Below, in pieces: positions 9,898 to 19,484 of a stretch of 64,000 nt of DNA. The DNA lies in NCBI RefSeq assembly GCF_001593285.1, contig NZ_CP012529.1:2542001-2606000 (forward strand). Reading direction: 5' to 3'. Position numbers and translations under genes: made by a program. Source of the DNA: Psychrobacter sp. P2G3 (GTDB lineage: Bacteria > Pseudomonadota > Gammaproteobacteria > Pseudomonadales > Moraxellaceae). The first letter of the stretch is position 1, and every line of letters begins with the position of its first letter. The notes below the pieces were generated by a model that made no database searches, was not told the origin of the DNA, and worked only from the letters and a program-made list of their open reading frames with translations.

Positions 9898-10266
9898 ATG
9901 AAAAAACTACTGGCTGTAACTCCTATTATTTTGTTATTAGCAGCATGCGCAACTAACGCACCAATGAATAATGGTAATAACACTCAAGCACAAAAAGTAC
10001 AAACTTTTACCTGTAATGATAACGCTAAAGTGGCTGCCGCTTATTCAGCGAACGGTAAAGTTGCCAACTTAAGCTTGACCCTGCCTAAGCTTGGCTTACG
10101 CAATAAAAGAGTTAATCTTAAACAAGCGGTATCAGGTTCTGGTGCTCGTTATATTAAGGAATCAAGCTCTAAAGCTAGCTACGAGTGGCAGACTAAAGCC
10201 AATGTTGGCGTCCTGAGTATCAGCTCAGTAAACGATCGCAAATACAGTGTTACTTGCCGACTATAA
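9898..10266 (+). CDS. MliC-like lysozyme-inhibitor lipoprotein
   Basis: Small 122-aa lipoprotein. The signal MKKLLAVTPIILLLAAC ends at lipobox Cys17. The mature part has the pattern of the MliC/PliC C-type lysozyme inhibitor fold: an early Cys (TFTCNDN), SGARY in the middle, a Trp-containing strand (YEWQTKANVG) and a C-terminal Cys (YSVTCRL). MliC proteins bind the lysozyme active site with the SGxxY loop, and that loop is present here. GAGGA lies 5 nt before the ATG; the upstream TTG at 9886 overlaps this ribosome site and is rejected. It lies 77 bp after phoU and is followed by a strong terminator. Confidence 0.75.
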   Translation: MKKLLAVTPIILLLAACATNAPMNNGNNTQAQKVQTFTCNDNAKVAAAYSANGKVANLSLTLPKLGLRNKRVNLKQAVSGSGARYIKESSSKASYEWQTKANVGVLSISSVNDRKYSVTCRL

Positions 10267-10336
10267 AATCAGCAGTAATATGTTTTCCTAAGCAATTTTT
10301 TTTAAGTAAACCCTCTTTCTATCATTAGGAAGACCT

Positions 10337-10374
10337 AAAAAAGTGCCAGTCGTTGAAATGACTGGCACTTTTTT
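10337..10374. terminator. bidirectional rho-independent terminator
   Basis: A perfect stem with a GC-rich core (GTGCCAGTC) flanked by runs of six A and six T, with an 8-nt loop. It sits between the MliC-like gene (plus) and the triple RidA gene (minus) and has T-runs in both directions, so it can end both transcripts. Confidence 0.92.
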
Positions 10375-10424
10375 ATTAAGAAAGTTCAACGTCTACTAAA
10401 TAATAATGGTACTACTCGCTACCA

Positions 10425-11714
10425 TTATGATGCTAGTGGCGTACCTTCGGCGTTGGATACGACAGTATCAATCTGTATCAAAGCATCCATAGGAATAGCG
10501 GCGACGCCAATCACTGTTCTAGCTGGCAAGTCGCTATTGAAGAAGGTCTTATAAATATCATTTACCACATCGATATCCGTGATATCTGTAAGTTGGATAG
10601 TCATTTTCACCACATCATCCATAACATGGTCGATACTTTCTACAATAGCTTTGATATTTTCTAAGCACTGTTTGGTCTGCGCTTTTATATCACCATCGAT
10701 GAGTTTATCCGTTTCAGGATTGATAGGTAATTGACCTGAGAGGTGATTGTAATGAGAGAACGCCACCGTTTGTGTTGATAGCGGGTTCTTCGGTGCTTTA
10801 TCCGTATTGTTAGCCTTAATAGTGATGCCATGTTTATCTTCGGTGGCTTGTGGCGGCGTGCCATTTCCATGAGACACGATAGCATCTATCTGTACCAAAG
10901 CATCCAACTGTAAATCTGAGGCTATAACCATCGTCAGGGCCGGTAAATAGGCCGCGCTTCCATCACTGGTTGACTCTGGAAAGAATTCTTTATAAACATC
11001 ATTTACCGTGTCCACATCGGCAAGATTTTTTAAAAAGATATTTACTTTGACAATTTCATGGAGAGGAACGTCGATACTTTCTAAAATCGCTTCGATGTTT
11101 TGTAAACATTGCTGCGTTTGCTCTTTGACACCACCAGCGACCAGCTCACCAGTTTCAATATCTACAGGCAGTTGCGCTGAAATGTTATTGTAATGAGAAA
11201 AAGCGATCGTATGCGGCGATACTGAATCCTTTGGTACTTGTTCGTTGTTTTTTGGCACTTTTACCAGCTCAACGGGTGCTTGCGGATAAGTGCCTTCACC
11301 GTTTGAGATTACAGCGTCCATTTGTACTAGAGCATTTTCCATGGGTAGTGCTGCTACTGCTATGACCGTCCGTGTCGGCAGATAGCCTTGAAAAAATGCG
11401 GGATAAATTGTATCTATTTCTTTAATATCAGCGATATCTTTTAAAAATATATTAATTTTGATTACATCATTCATGTCATGATCGATGCTTTCTACAATAG
11501 TTTTGATATTTTTTAGGCACTGTGCTGCCTGCACTTTTATATCATTCGCGACTAATTCACCGGTGGTAATATTGACAGGTAATTGCGCTGAAATATAGTT
11601 GTAATGCGAAAAAGCAACGGTTTGCGTAGATAGTAAGTTTTGTGGGGCAATGTCCGTGTTTCTTGATACTTTTATGATAGTGTCATTAATAGCGTGATTA
11701 ATAGTGTCGTTCAT
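10425..11714 (-). CDS. triple RidA-domain fusion protein
   Basis: A 429-aa protein made of three tandem RidA/YjgF-like domains (about 15-142, 155-288 and 295-426). RidA proteins are normally single-domain (about 130 aa) homotrimers that hydrolyse reactive enamines/imines. Each unit starts with a near-identical segment (TxAFSHYNxISAQLPV) and ends with (A/V)LxQ(I/M)D. The arginine that binds the substrate carboxylate in RidA is present as Arg115 (PTRTV) and Arg399 (PARTV) but is Leu260 in the middle domain (PALTM). The fused chain could fold as an intramolecular trimer. It stands alone between two terminators. Function beyond the fold is not known. Confidence 0.85.
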   Translation of the reverse strand: MNDTINHAINDTIIKVSRNTDIAPQNLLSTQTVAFSHYNYISAQLPVNITTGELVANDIKVQAAQCLKNIKTIVESIDHDMNDVIKINIFLKDIADIKEIDTIYPAFFQGYLPTRTVIAVAALPMENALVQMDAVISNGEGTYPQAPVELVKVPKNNEQVPKDSVSPHTIAFSHYNNISAQLPVDIETGELVAGGVKEQTQQCLQNIEAILESIDVPLHEIVKVNIFLKNLADVDTVNDVYKEFFPESTSDGSAAYLPALTMVIASDLQLDALVQIDAIVSHGNGTPPQATEDKHGITIKANNTDKAPKNPLSTQTVAFSHYNHLSGQLPINPETDKLIDGDIKAQTKQCLENIKAIVESIDHVMDDVVKMTIQLTDITDIDVVNDIYKTFFNSDLPARTVIGVAAIPMDALIQIDTVVSNAEGTPLAS

Positions 11715-11822
11715 ATCGGTATTCCCTATTTGATATGTGTTTTTATATAAGTCTCAGTTTGATACAGTTTTATCGTGTTCTATAAAAAGCTGGTTGTGGA
11801 ACAAGACGATAAAATTAAACTC

Positions 11823-11853
11823 AAAAAGCCGCAAGAAATCTGTGCGGCTTTTT
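11823..11853 (-). terminator. rho-independent terminator of the urease operon
   Basis: 11-bp perfect stem (arms AAAAAGCCGCA and its complement) with a 9-nt loop. Read on the minus strand it ends in a T-run, and it lies about 70 bp beyond hupE/ureJ. It can also work in the plus direction. Confidence 0.88.
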
Positions 11854-11920
11854 AGATTTATCATGATAACTGGGTTGCAGCACTAGTAGAGACTAGCTAG
11901 TGAAGATCAGCTAGTAGCGA

Positions 11921-12520
11921 TTAGCCAGCAGCCAATACCCCACCAATGATAGCAACCACGCCGCCTAATGCACGAGTAATACGGTTATCGGCTTTGAGCA
12001 TCGCTGTGCCTAGACCGCGACCAACAAAGGTAATGGCTAAGGTTGCAACAACGAAGCCGGCCATATAAAGCAGTAAGCTTGAACCTTGGGTCATCTCAGT
12101 TCCGTGAGCATAACCGTGGGCGACCATAAACAGCGCAACCAAAGTGCCGCCAACAGCAGTCGGCAGTTTTGCAAGCGTCGCGATTAACACACCGACTAGC
12201 AATACTGACATGGCGATGCCTGTCTCTATCCCAGCCAAACTGACACCTGCCCAAGCAAGGCCTGCGCCCGTTATCATGCCACCGACGACAAATAAAGGCG
12301 TGCCACGTTTCATCGTGGTGTTTTGGCGGATACTCCAAAAACCAATCGCACCCATGGCTAATAAGTGGTCAAGACCCATCATCGGATGCAGTAAACCGCT
12401 AAGAAAACCATTGCTAACGTGCTCGCCATGGCCAGGGTGGGCAATGGCTAAAGTGGCCGTCAGCATCAGCCCGATAGTCATTAATAGCTTCGCCACTGGC
12501 AACTTAGTCATTTTATTCAT
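11921..12520 (-). CDS. ureJ: HupE/UreJ-family nickel permease
   Basis: 199-aa membrane protein with an N-terminal signal-like segment ending in LAIAHPGHGEH and about six further hydrophobic segments. The family signature HPMMGLDHLLAM, with His and Asp thought to bind nickel, is present. HupE/UreJ proteins bring nickel into the cell for hydrogenase or urease. As last gene of the urease operon, its likely job is to supply Ni for UreC. It is 123 bp after ureG and followed by a terminator. Naming as ureJ rests on position. Confidence 0.88.
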   Translation of the reverse strand: MNKMTKLPVAKLLMTIGLMLTATLAIAHPGHGEHVSNGFLSGLLHPMMGLDHLLAMGAIGFWSIRQNTTMKRGTPLFVVGGMITGAGLAWAGVSLAGIETGIAMSVLLVGVLIATLAKLPTAVGGTLVALFMVAHGYAHGTEMTQGSSLLLYMAGFVVATLAITFVGRGLGTAMLKADNRITRALGGVVAIIGGVLAAG

Positions 12521-12643
12521 GGTGTTCTCCCTCTGTTCTTTTTGTTTATTGTTAACTGGTATATAACTACTTTTTATATCTTGCTTGTACTATAAAGGCG
12601 TATCAGCACTGGCAGTTAAGCATTAATAGTTAAGCACTTATTC

Positions 12644-13282
12644 TTAAGCATCAGCGCTTATCTTTCCAGGACGACGCTCAGGTAACATGCCCTGCTTTAA
12701 GATAAAGCTAATGATTTCTTCTACGCCCACACCGTCATACAAGTTGGTGAATATAAACGGACGCTCACCGCGCATTTTTTTGGAGTCACGTTCCATCACA
12801 TCTAGGGAGGCGTGTACATATTCAGCGATGTCAATTTTATTGATAATTAGCAAGTCTGATTTGGTAATACCCGGGCCGCCTTTACGAGGGATTTTGTCAC
12901 CAGCAGCGACGTCGATGACGTACAGGGTTAAATCAGAAAGCTCTGGGCTAAAAGTAGCCGCTAAATTATCGCCACCAGATTCTACTAACACCAGCTCTAA
13001 GTTAGGATGACGCGTTTGCAAGTCATCGATTGCGGCTAGATTCATAGAAGCATCTTCGCGGATAGCCGTATGCGGACAGCCGCCCGTTTCCACACCAAGA
13101 ATACGGTCAGCAGGCAAGGCGTCGTGCTTAAGTAAAAAATCAGCATCTTCACGGGTGTAGATGTCGTTGGTGACCACGGCAATGTCATAGTGGTCTTTTA
13201 GGGCGCTACATAACTGACGCAATAAGGCCGTTTTGCCAGAACCAACTGGCCCACCGACACCTATTCTTAAACAATGTTTCAT
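12644..13282 (-). CDS. ureG: urease accessory GTPase UreG
   Basis: GTPase that delivers nickel to the urease active site together with UreE and UreF/UreD (212 aa). The P-loop GPVGSGKT lies at about residues 11-18. The Cys-Pro-His metal-binding motif [12 protein letters not shown], which loads Ni, is intact, as are [14 protein letters not shown] and the NKID guanine-specificity motif ([11 protein letters not shown]). The length fits the family. It lies 83 bp downstream of ureF. Confidence 0.97.
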   Translation of the reverse strand: MKHCLRIGVGGPVGSGKTALLRQLCSALKDHYDIAVVTNDIYTREDADFLLKHDALPADRILGVETGGCPHTAIREDASMNLAAIDDLQTRHPNLELVLVESGGDNLAATFSPELSDLTLYVIDVAAGDKIPRKGGPGITKSDLLIINKIDIAEYVHASLDVMERDSKKMRGERPFIFTNLYDGVGVEEIISFILKQGMLPERRPGKISADA

Positions 13283-13365
13283 GGCTATCTTTCCTTATAT
13301 ATTAGTCAAAGCGGTTATAAAATCGAAGCTGTTATAGCATTAAAGCGCTCGTAAAATAAAAACGA

Positions 13366-14088
13366 TCAGCTTCTAAATAATCTTGAATATTGGGTTTCAT
13401 GTTGAGCACTACCGAGTGCTAACCCCGGTAAAATCGGACCTAACTGCTCATCAGTTAATGCCAGCGCAGTATCAATGGCAGCGACCAGTTGCGGGCGCAA
13501 TTGCTCGTTCAAACGTTGCGCAGCGGTATGACCTAATGGCATTGCTTTACAGGCCACCGCCAGTTGGTTTTCCAGCCAGCCCCAAGCAAAGCCTAGTAAG
13601 CTCTGGCGTACAGGCACTTGTCGTTGATGGGCAGTCCAAGCAAAAACGGTCACATAACCTGGCTCTTCTGGTAGCTTGGCATGACCTAAGGCTGTCTGCG
13701 GTTGCAACTCTAAACTATTGAGCAAACGCATCAATGCTTGACCCAATCGTGTGTCTTCATCGCTGAGCTCAGCGGTCTCACGATTGGCGTGTATCCAGTC
13801 GTTCCAAAAGGCAAGACCTTCACTGTCACCATTCTCCCAGCAGGTTTGCAAGCGTGCTAATACTGGTAATTCGCAGCGGGACATACCATCGTCAAGTACG
13901 CCCTCTAACCACTCGCCAAGCTGTGCCTCATTACATACCCAGCCAAGCTCAAATGCACTCTCTAGGCCTTGCGACCAAGCGAATGCACCGATTGGCAATG
14001 CAGGGCTAATCAGTTGCATCAGTCCCAGCAGCGCCAAATCGCTGGTTGCGTTTGGCTGTACGTCAGTGTGCATGGTTATGGTTGTCAT
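13366..14088 (-). CDS. ureF: urease accessory protein UreF
   Basis: Helical chaperone that bridges UreD-urease and UreG and gates GTP hydrolysis. The best start is the ATG at 14088 (240 aa) or 14073 (235 aa). Longer in-frame starts to 14196 would lie inside the His-rich end of ureE and are judged spurious. Family features are LMQLISPALPIGAFAWSQGLE at the N-terminus (quoted in part: SPALPIGAFAWSQGLE) and the C-terminal segment ending SRLFRS. It overlaps ureE by 26 nt with no separate ribosome site, which suggests translational coupling. Confidence 0.94.
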   Translation of the reverse strand: MTTITMHTDVQPNATSDLALLGLMQLISPALPIGAFAWSQGLESAFELGWVCNEAQLGEWLEGVLDDGMSRCELPVLARLQTCWENGDSEGLAFWNDWIHANRETAELSDEDTRLGQALMRLLNSLELQPQTALGHAKLPEEPGYVTVFAWTAHQRQVPVRQSLLGFAWGWLENQLAVACKAMPLGHTAAQRLNEQLRPQLVAAIDTALALTDEQLGPILPGLALGSAQHETQYSRLFRS

Positions 14089-14623
14089 TATGGGAATGTC
14101 CATGGGCATGATTGTGTTCGTGAGAGTGATCATTTGCATGTTCGCGTGCGTGCTCATGGGCATGAGAGTGTTCACGGCCAGCTTGCGCATAAGCACCAGA
14201 TTCAGGGTCGAATGGCGCCTGGTGATGACTCAAGGTTGCCCCCAGCAGCACTGCCAATTCTTCTAACACATGATCTGGCGGGAACCGTACCCAATGACGC
14301 CCATCTGCATCACTACCAAGGGCGAGCGATACATGACGATTACCTAAGTGATAGCCGAGTCGTCCCAATGCCAAACCGCCCTCAACATAAGCGGTAGTGA
14401 CTGGCTCATCAGCGGCGCATACTTGGATGATCTCGCCACTACTCGCTTGTAGTAAATCACCATGACGCAGTACCGGACCACGATCAAGGAACAAGCCGAC
14501 ATCAAGGCCGCTATCAGTCACCGCTTTTAAGCGGCCACGTATGCGCAGCTCATAAGGTAAAGTCAGGGTGTCGTGTACATCGGCCTGAGTGCTGCCGTCG
14601 ATTCTCTTTATTAATTCAAGCAT
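14063..14623 (-). CDS. ureE: urease nickel metallochaperone UreE with His-rich tail
   Basis: Ni-binding chaperone of 186 aa. The N-terminal peptide-binding domain (DTLTLPYELRIRGRLK) and the central metal-binding domain (ALGRLGYHLGNRHVSL) are typical of UreE. The last ~38 residues hold 15 histidines in alternating His-x pairs, the nickel-storage tail seen in Klebsiella and other UreE. The DNA encoding this tail runs into the ureF start, so the two genes overlap. It is 21 nt downstream of ureC. Confidence 0.95.
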   Translation of the reverse strand: MLELIKRIDGSTQADVHDTLTLPYELRIRGRLKAVTDSGLDVGLFLDRGPVLRHGDLLQASSGEIIQVCAADEPVTTAYVEGGLALGRLGYHLGNRHVSLALGSDADGRHWVRFPPDHVLEELAVLLGATLSHHQAPFDPESGAYAQAGREHSHAHEHAREHANDHSHEHNHAHGHSHNDNHNHAH

Positions 14624-14644
14624 ATTAATATCCTTACAAGCGCT

Positions 14645-16348
14645 TTAAAACAAATGGTAACGTTGGGCTAATGGTAATTCTGACAGTGGCTCACAAGTTA
14701 ATAACACGCCATCTGCGCGAACTTCATAAGTTTGTGGATCTACTGTCAGCTCTGGGCAGGCGTCATTGAGCTTCATATCACTCTTACGCATTTGACGGAC
14801 GTTTTTACATGCCACCAGCCTGCTCTTTAGACCAAGTCTTTCTTCTAATCCGGTATTCATAGCTGCTTGACTAACAAAAGTGATTCGAGTTGCGGCAGCG
14901 GCACGACCAAGCGCACCAAACATACGGCGATAATGCACAGGTTGCGGCGTAGAAATAGCCGCATTGGGATCACCCATAGCAGCGCCAGCTATCATGCCAC
15001 CTTTGAGAATAATTGATGGCTTAACGCCAAAGAAGCCCGGCTTCCACAATACGAGATCTGCCAATTTATCCACTTCAACAGAACCGACTTCATGGCCAAC
15101 GCCATGAGTGATGGCTGGATTAATAGTGTATTTGGCAATGTAGCGCTTCACGCGGAAGTTATCCGTACCGCGTTCTTCATCTTCTGGTAACAGACCACGT
15201 TGTAGACGCATTTTGTGCGCAGTTTGCCAAGTACGGCACACTACTTCGCCAATACGACCCATCGCTTGCGAATCAGACGAAATCATCGAAATCACACCCA
15301 TATCATGCAGGATGTCTTCAGCAGCAATAGTCTCACGGCGGATACGCGAATCGGCAAAGGCAACATCTTCTGGAATACTGGGATCTAGATTATGGCATTC
15401 CATCAACATATCGAGATGCTCATCAACGGTATTAATCGTATAAGGGCGTGTCGGATTGGTAGATGATGGCAAGACATTAGGCAAGCTACAAGCGACGATG
15501 ATATCAGGCGCATGACCACCGCCCGCACCTTCTGTGTGGTAGGTATGGATACAGCGGTCTTTGAACGCGGCTACCGTGTCTTCTACAAAGCCAGACTCAT
15601 TTAAGCTATCGGCATGAATGGCAATCTGTATATCATAGCGATCGGCCACATCCAAAGCGTTGCTGATAGAGGCTGGTGTCGCGCCCCAATCTTCATGGAT
15701 TTTTAGACTCATCGCCCCCGCTTCTACTTGTTGTATCAGCGCTTCAGGAGTACTGGCACTACCTTTACCAAGAAAACCAATATTAATGGGCAAGTCATCC
15801 ACGGCTTGCATCATTTTGCCTAGATGCCAAGGGCCGGGCGTATGAGTTGTCGCAATTGAGCCAGTCGCTGGTCCCGTACCGCCGCCAATCATCGTCGTCA
15901 AGCCACTCATTAATGCTTCGTCAACCTGCTGCGGACAAATATAATGCACATGAGTGTCCACACCGCCCGCCGTCAAAATTTGACCTTCGCCCGCTATAAT
16001 TTCGGTACCAGGGCCAATGACAATATCGACATCAGGTTGGGTATCAGGGTTACCAGCTTTTCCGATAGCAGCGATGCGGCCATTTTTTAGACCAACATCG
16101 GCTTTCACGATGCCCCACCAGTCGATAATGACAGCATTGGTAATGACGGTATCCATCACGGTGTCGTCGCAGCGCTGACTTTGACCCATACCATCACGAA
16201 TCACCTTGCCACCACCGAACATGACCTCTTCACCATAATGCGTGTAGTCTTTTTCTATCTCGATCCACAGCTCAGTATCGCCTAAACGAATTCTATCGCC
16301 GGTCGTTGGACCATACATATCTGCATAAGCTTGGCGAGTAATTTTCAT
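14645..16348 (-). CDS. ureC: urease alpha subunit UreC
   Basis: Catalytic subunit that hydrolyses urea to ammonia and carbamate at a dinickel centre (567 aa, the standard length). All key residues are visible: His133 and His135 (DTHVHY), the carbamylated Lys216 ([13 protein letters not shown]), His245, His271 (HTYHTEG), the flap Cys318-His319 (MECHNLD) and Asp359 ([12 protein letters not shown]). The start codon overlaps the ureB stop by 4 nt (ATGA). UreA, UreB and UreC together form the apoenzyme, with the accessory genes directly downstream. Confidence 0.98.
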   Translation of the reverse strand: MKITRQAYADMYGPTTGDRIRLGDTELWIEIEKDYTHYGEEVMFGGGKVIRDGMGQSQRCDDTVMDTVITNAVIIDWWGIVKADVGLKNGRIAAIGKAGNPDTQPDVDIVIGPGTEIIAGEGQILTAGGVDTHVHYICPQQVDEALMSGLTTMIGGGTGPATGSIATTHTPGPWHLGKMMQAVDDLPINIGFLGKGSASTPEALIQQVEAGAMSLKIHEDWGATPASISNALDVADRYDIQIAIHADSLNESGFVEDTVAAFKDRCIHTYHTEGAGGGHAPDIIVACSLPNVLPSSTNPTRPYTINTVDEHLDMLMECHNLDPSIPEDVAFADSRIRRETIAAEDILHDMGVISMISSDSQAMGRIGEVVCRTWQTAHKMRLQRGLLPEDEERGTDNFRVKRYIAKYTINPAITHGVGHEVGSVEVDKLADLVLWKPGFFGVKPSIILKGGMIAGAAMGDPNAAISTPQPVHYRRMFGALGRAAAATRITFVSQAAMNTGLEERLGLKSRLVACKNVRQMRKSDMKLNDACPELTVDPQTYEVRADGVLLTCEPLSELPLAQRYHLF

Positions 16349-16704
16349 AAGGTTACTCCTGAGTCTGAGCTTTGGTTCTGACCCTGATCCTGACCTTGAT
16401 CTAAGGGACCCATTACCTCACCACGGAAACCATAAATATGGCGTAAGCCTGAAAAAGGAATCAAGGGGACATCACGGTGTTGACCCGGCTCAAAACGTAT
16501 CGCCATACCTGCCGCAATCGCTAAGCGGTGCCCATAAGCTTTTTTACGGTCAAAGTCTAAGGCCGCGTTGGTCTCGGCAAAGTGATAGTGAGAGCCAACT
16601 TGGATAGGACGGTCACCCGTGTTTGCGACGTTGATAGTGATAGGTTCACGATCGACACATAACTCAATGTCATCGCTCTTTAGCTGATATTCACCAGGAA
16701 TCAT
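16345..16704 (-). CDS. ureB: urease beta subunit UreB
   Basis: Structural subunit of 119 aa with the UreB start [17 protein letters not shown] and the family segments [23 protein letters not shown] and [17 protein letters not shown] (here [14 protein letters not shown]). The tail is Gln/Asp-rich ([10 protein letters not shown]), a short tandem repeat not found in most UreB. It lies 11 nt after ureA and overlaps ureC by 4 nt. Confidence 0.97.
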   Translation of the reverse strand: MIPGEYQLKSDDIELCVDREPITINVANTGDRPIQVGSHYHFAETNAALDFDRKKAYGHRLAIAAGMAIRFEPGQHRDVPLIPFSGLRHIYGFRGEVMGPLDQGQDQGQNQSSDSGVTL

Positions 16705-16715
16705 AGCAAGTCTCC

Positions 16716-17018
16716 TCAGACAATAGGGTTATGAACGGTCACAAGCTTCGTGCCGTCGGGAAAGGTTGCCTCAACTTGTAGGCTTTCAATCATCTCAGCG
16801 ATGCCATCCATTACGTCATCTCGGGTAAGGATTTCGCGTCCCGCACTCATCATCTCTGCCACAGTACGGCCTTCACGCGCGCCTTCCATAATGGCGCAAC
16901 TGATCAGCGCTATTGATTCAGGATAATTCAGTTTGAGGCCTTTAGCCTTACGGCGCTCAGCAAGTAGCCCTGCCGTAAATAACATCAACTTATCTTTATC
17001 TCTTGGCGTTAATTCCAT
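16716..17018 (-). CDS. ureA: urease gamma subunit UreA
   Basis: Structural gamma subunit (100 aa, exactly the usual size): [25 protein letters not shown] at the start (quoted in part: TPREKDKLLLF-type segment [11 protein letters not shown]), [11 protein letters not shown] and EGARDGRTVAELM-type [13 protein letters not shown], ending with [19 protein letters not shown] lies 8 nt before the ATG. The 176-bp gap to ureD holds three tandem TTATCG hexamers (about 17043-17060), which may mark an internal promoter or spacer. Confidence 0.97.
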   Translation of the reverse strand: MELTPRDKDKLMLFTAGLLAERRKAKGLKLNYPESIALISCAIMEGAREGRTVAEMMSAGREILTRDDVMDGIAEMIESLQVEATFPDGTKLVTVHNPIV

Positions 17019-17194
17019 CGCTGACTCCTTCTTATATTATGGTTATCGTTATCGTTATCGTTTTATTGGAAGCCTATGCCATTAGCAGGCTTATGTTATT
17101 AATTATTAGTTACTAGTTATTAGTTGCTAGTTATCAATAAATAGACAGATAAAAGCGTTTGTCAGCACTTAAGCAAAAGCTCAGTCACCAATCG

Positions 17195-18103
17195 TTAAGT
17201 CAACCAAATTCGTGGTGTGATGGCTTTGTGTCCGGTCAATCGCGGACGCAGCACTTCTCGTGCTTGCTGAAATATATCCCAAGCTTCGTTACGCTCAACG
17301 CCTAAATAGCGTAGCAACAATACGCCGCGACGATAGGTAACTGCCCAATGATTGGCAGCGGGTATATGCTCACGTAGTGCAGTGATGGTCTCTAGCGGAT
17401 CGTCCAATCCAACCGCCCATAACGTCGCATGGACGGTGGCACCGCCCTGCCCCCACATGCCAGCAAATCTTGGATGATCTGGGTCTATGCATTGGCGCTC
17501 TATCCATAATGGGCGACCATTACGAGTGAGATGAAAGCGCTGTTCGAGACGGCCACTGACGAAAGGGAGCTTGCTGGCAGGACGGCCAAGACCGAGAATC
17601 TCCCACCCCAAGCATTTAGCGTTATCTTCTAAATCAATGATGATGGTCTGCTCGCCGCGAGAGCCGTCAAAAGCGAGCGTTTCTTGCGGTAGCCATTCTA
17701 AAGTAGCGTCATTAGCGATTTTTAGATGGGTGTGCTGGTTCCAAGCAACGCCATTACTATCGGCTTTGTAAAGCTTATTGGCAGCAGGCGTCGTTAATAA
17801 AGTATGGGCGTTTGTCGCCACGGTGACATCTATATTGAGCGCATCGCCACTAGCAATACCACCAGGCGGATGCAGCAGATAAACGTGACAGCAACCATCG
17901 CGTCCTTCAGGATAGAACGGTCTTTGGACACGCAAGGGACCATAATGGCGGGCTATATTCATGCGGGTAATGCTAGTCTCAGCTTCAGCGTGAGCACCAA
18001 ATCCCAACGTTAAAAATGCCGCCCAATGACGGTTGGCATCAAATTGGTGTCCTGATTCTGTAGCAGTCTGTTGTACTGTAGATTTATGAGATAAAGTCGT
18101 CAT
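17195..18103 (-). CDS. ureD: urease accessory protein UreD
   Basis: Scaffold chaperone (UreD/UreH) that binds apo-urease and opens a tunnel for nickel from UreG. The ATG at 18103 gives 302 aa and has AAGG upstream. The GTG at 18139 would add 12 residues without a ribosome site. Typical segments are HYGPLRVQRPFYPEG, VYLLHPPGGIASGDAL, TTPAANKLYK and EWLPQETLAFDGS. As first gene it sets the order ureD-A-B-C-E-F-G-J, a complete urease operon. Confidence 0.94.
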   Translation of the reverse strand: MTTLSHKSTVQQTATESGHQFDANRHWAAFLTLGFGAHAEAETSITRMNIARHYGPLRVQRPFYPEGRDGCCHVYLLHPPGGIASGDALNIDVTVATNAHTLLTTPAANKLYKADSNGVAWNQHTHLKIANDATLEWLPQETLAFDGSRGEQTIIIDLEDNAKCLGWEILGLGRPASKLPFVSGRLEQRFHLTRNGRPLWIERQCIDPDHPRFAGMWGQGGATVHATLWAVGLDDPLETITALREHIPAANHWAVTYRRGVLLLRYLGVERNEAWDIFQQAREVLRPRLTGHKAITPRIWLT

Positions 18104-18650
18104 TCCGTCAAACACCTTTTTATAGGCCCAGCGCGACACACATCGCTGAATCGTTAGTCAATCCTCCTGTTAGACAGGCAATCAACTTAAAATAGCAAAA
18201 TGAGCAAAATATTCACGTGCGCGGGTGAGGTCAGGTTGACAATACTGGCTTATAGTTGATTCAATTTAAAAGAGAGTCAAGGCAACCGAGTGCAGATGGT
18301 TATGTGATACTTCAAGCGAGGTTAACGCTGTTACTCTTTTATAGGGGATTGAATACATTAGCCGTCAATGAATGTCAATATATGGGCATTAATTGCCTAG
18401 AAATTGTAAAACTAATTAGTACAGGTAGATTCGATTAAATGTCAGGGTAGTAGATTATATCCCTTGATATGAATATTGGTTTTGGTCACTCAGGACTTGA
18501 AAAGAACACTTATGAGAAAACACCTATACTCTATAACTCTTATAGGTTATTAACCAAGGCTTGTCAAGATAATAATCGGAATTTAGCGAAGGACAAACTA
18601 TGGTTGAATCTAAGTATTATCAGACTTCTAGCTTAATATCATTAGCCAAA
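18104..18650. other. upstream region of the urease operon
   Basis: About 545 bp, AT-rich, between ureD and the divergently placed end of the metallopeptidase gene. It should contain the urease promoter. A 60-codon frame at 18256-18438 has no ribosome site and no recognisable product. No terminator, repeat or RNA gene was recognised. Confidence 0.5.
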
Positions 18651-19139
18651 TCACAGCTCTCGCCAATGTAACCACAAGCGTGTGTCCAACTCAAACTGAT
18701 GATAATCTGGCTCCATGTGACAGCACAATTGATAAAAAGCCTTATTATGCTCATGCTCTTTAAAATGTGCCAATTCATGCACGACAATCATGCGTAAAAA
18801 CTCAGGTGGTGCTTCCTGAAACAAGCTCGCTACCGTAATACTGTTATGCGATTTTAGCTTACTGCCTTGTACACGAGACTGGGTAGTATGAATGCCCAGC
18901 GCATGCTTGAGGACTTTTAACTTGCTACTGTAACTGACGTTCGATAACTGACCAATCTTGCGCATAGATTGGTTTTTTATGTCATTTATGTATTGATAAA
19001 GTGCTTTATCGCTTTGTACTTGGTGCTGATTAGGGTACTTGTTTTCTAGGTACTCTCCTAGCCTACCATCACTAATGAGCAGTGCCGCTTGGGTTTGAAT
19101 TTGCTCAGAGTAATGAGCGATGTACTTGAGTGTGGTCAC
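18651..19139 (-). CDS. YgjP/M48-type metallopeptidase domain protein
   Basis: 162-aa protein with the zinc motif HELAHFKEHEHNKAFY: HExxH followed by His, the pattern of the YgjP-like (DUF45) group placed near M48 peptidases. Residues 1-60 are helical and charged and carry no signal peptide, so it is cytoplasmic. RKIGQLSNVSYSSKLKVLKHALG precedes the zinc part (quoted in part: KVLKHALG). Usual YgjP proteins are about 165-240 aa, so this is a compact member. The substrate is not known. It stands alone; a family A repeat lies upstream. Confidence 0.78.
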   Translation of the reverse strand: MTTLKYIAHYSEQIQTQAALLISDGRLGEYLENKYPNQHQVQSDKALYQYINDIKNQSMRKIGQLSNVSYSSKLKVLKHALGIHTTQSRVQGSKLKSHNSITVASLFQEAPPEFLRMIVVHELAHFKEHEHNKAFYQLCCHMEPDYHQFELDTRLWLHWREL

Positions 19140-19199
19140 AAATTTATCCTTTGCTTATATAGGGTATGTCCTAGTCAAAACACCTTAAAAATATTACGG

Positions 19200-19272
19200 T
19201 ACTGCTGGTATAAGTTTTTTGCAGCCTCTGTCTGCGTAGGCACAGCAAGCAAAAAAAATTATACCAGCAGTA
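19200..19272. repeat. palindromic intergenic repeat, family A copy 2
   Basis: Perfect 11-bp outer arms TACTGCTGGTA and TACCAGCAGTA. The inner core GCAGCCTCTGTCTGCG...GCACAGCAAGC is as in the other copies. It lies between the metallopeptidase start and the betT terminator. Confidence 0.8.
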
Positions 19273-19364
19273 TGTGATGTATCGATATTAATTTTCACTG
19301 ACTAGACTTTAGAACTTGTCTGTATAGATTTTACTCTATCCCTGTTTATTTTTTTCAATAAAAA

Positions 19365-19394
19365 ACCCCATAAGCTGCATTTAACTTATGGGGT
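19365..19394 (-). terminator. terminator of betT
   Basis: 10-bp perfect stem (ACCCCATAAG and its complement) with a 10-nt loop, followed on the minus strand by a T-rich run. It lies about 90 bp beyond the betT stop. Confidence 0.85.
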
Positions 19395-19484
19395 CACCTC
19401 TTACGATATTTTTATTTGAACATTTAAAACCTATTACTTAATATCATTGTCACGCAATACTACAATAGATTGCCAATGAATCAG

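Noticed and set aside
14089..14196. Longer ureF start at 14196
   Set aside because: It would place a Met-rich, unlikely peptide inside the His-rich end of ureE; the internal ATG at 14088 or 14073 fits the UreF family.
18256..18438. A 60-codon open frame in the urease upstream region
   Set aside because: No ribosome site, no recognisable product and no codon pattern like the neighbouring genes.
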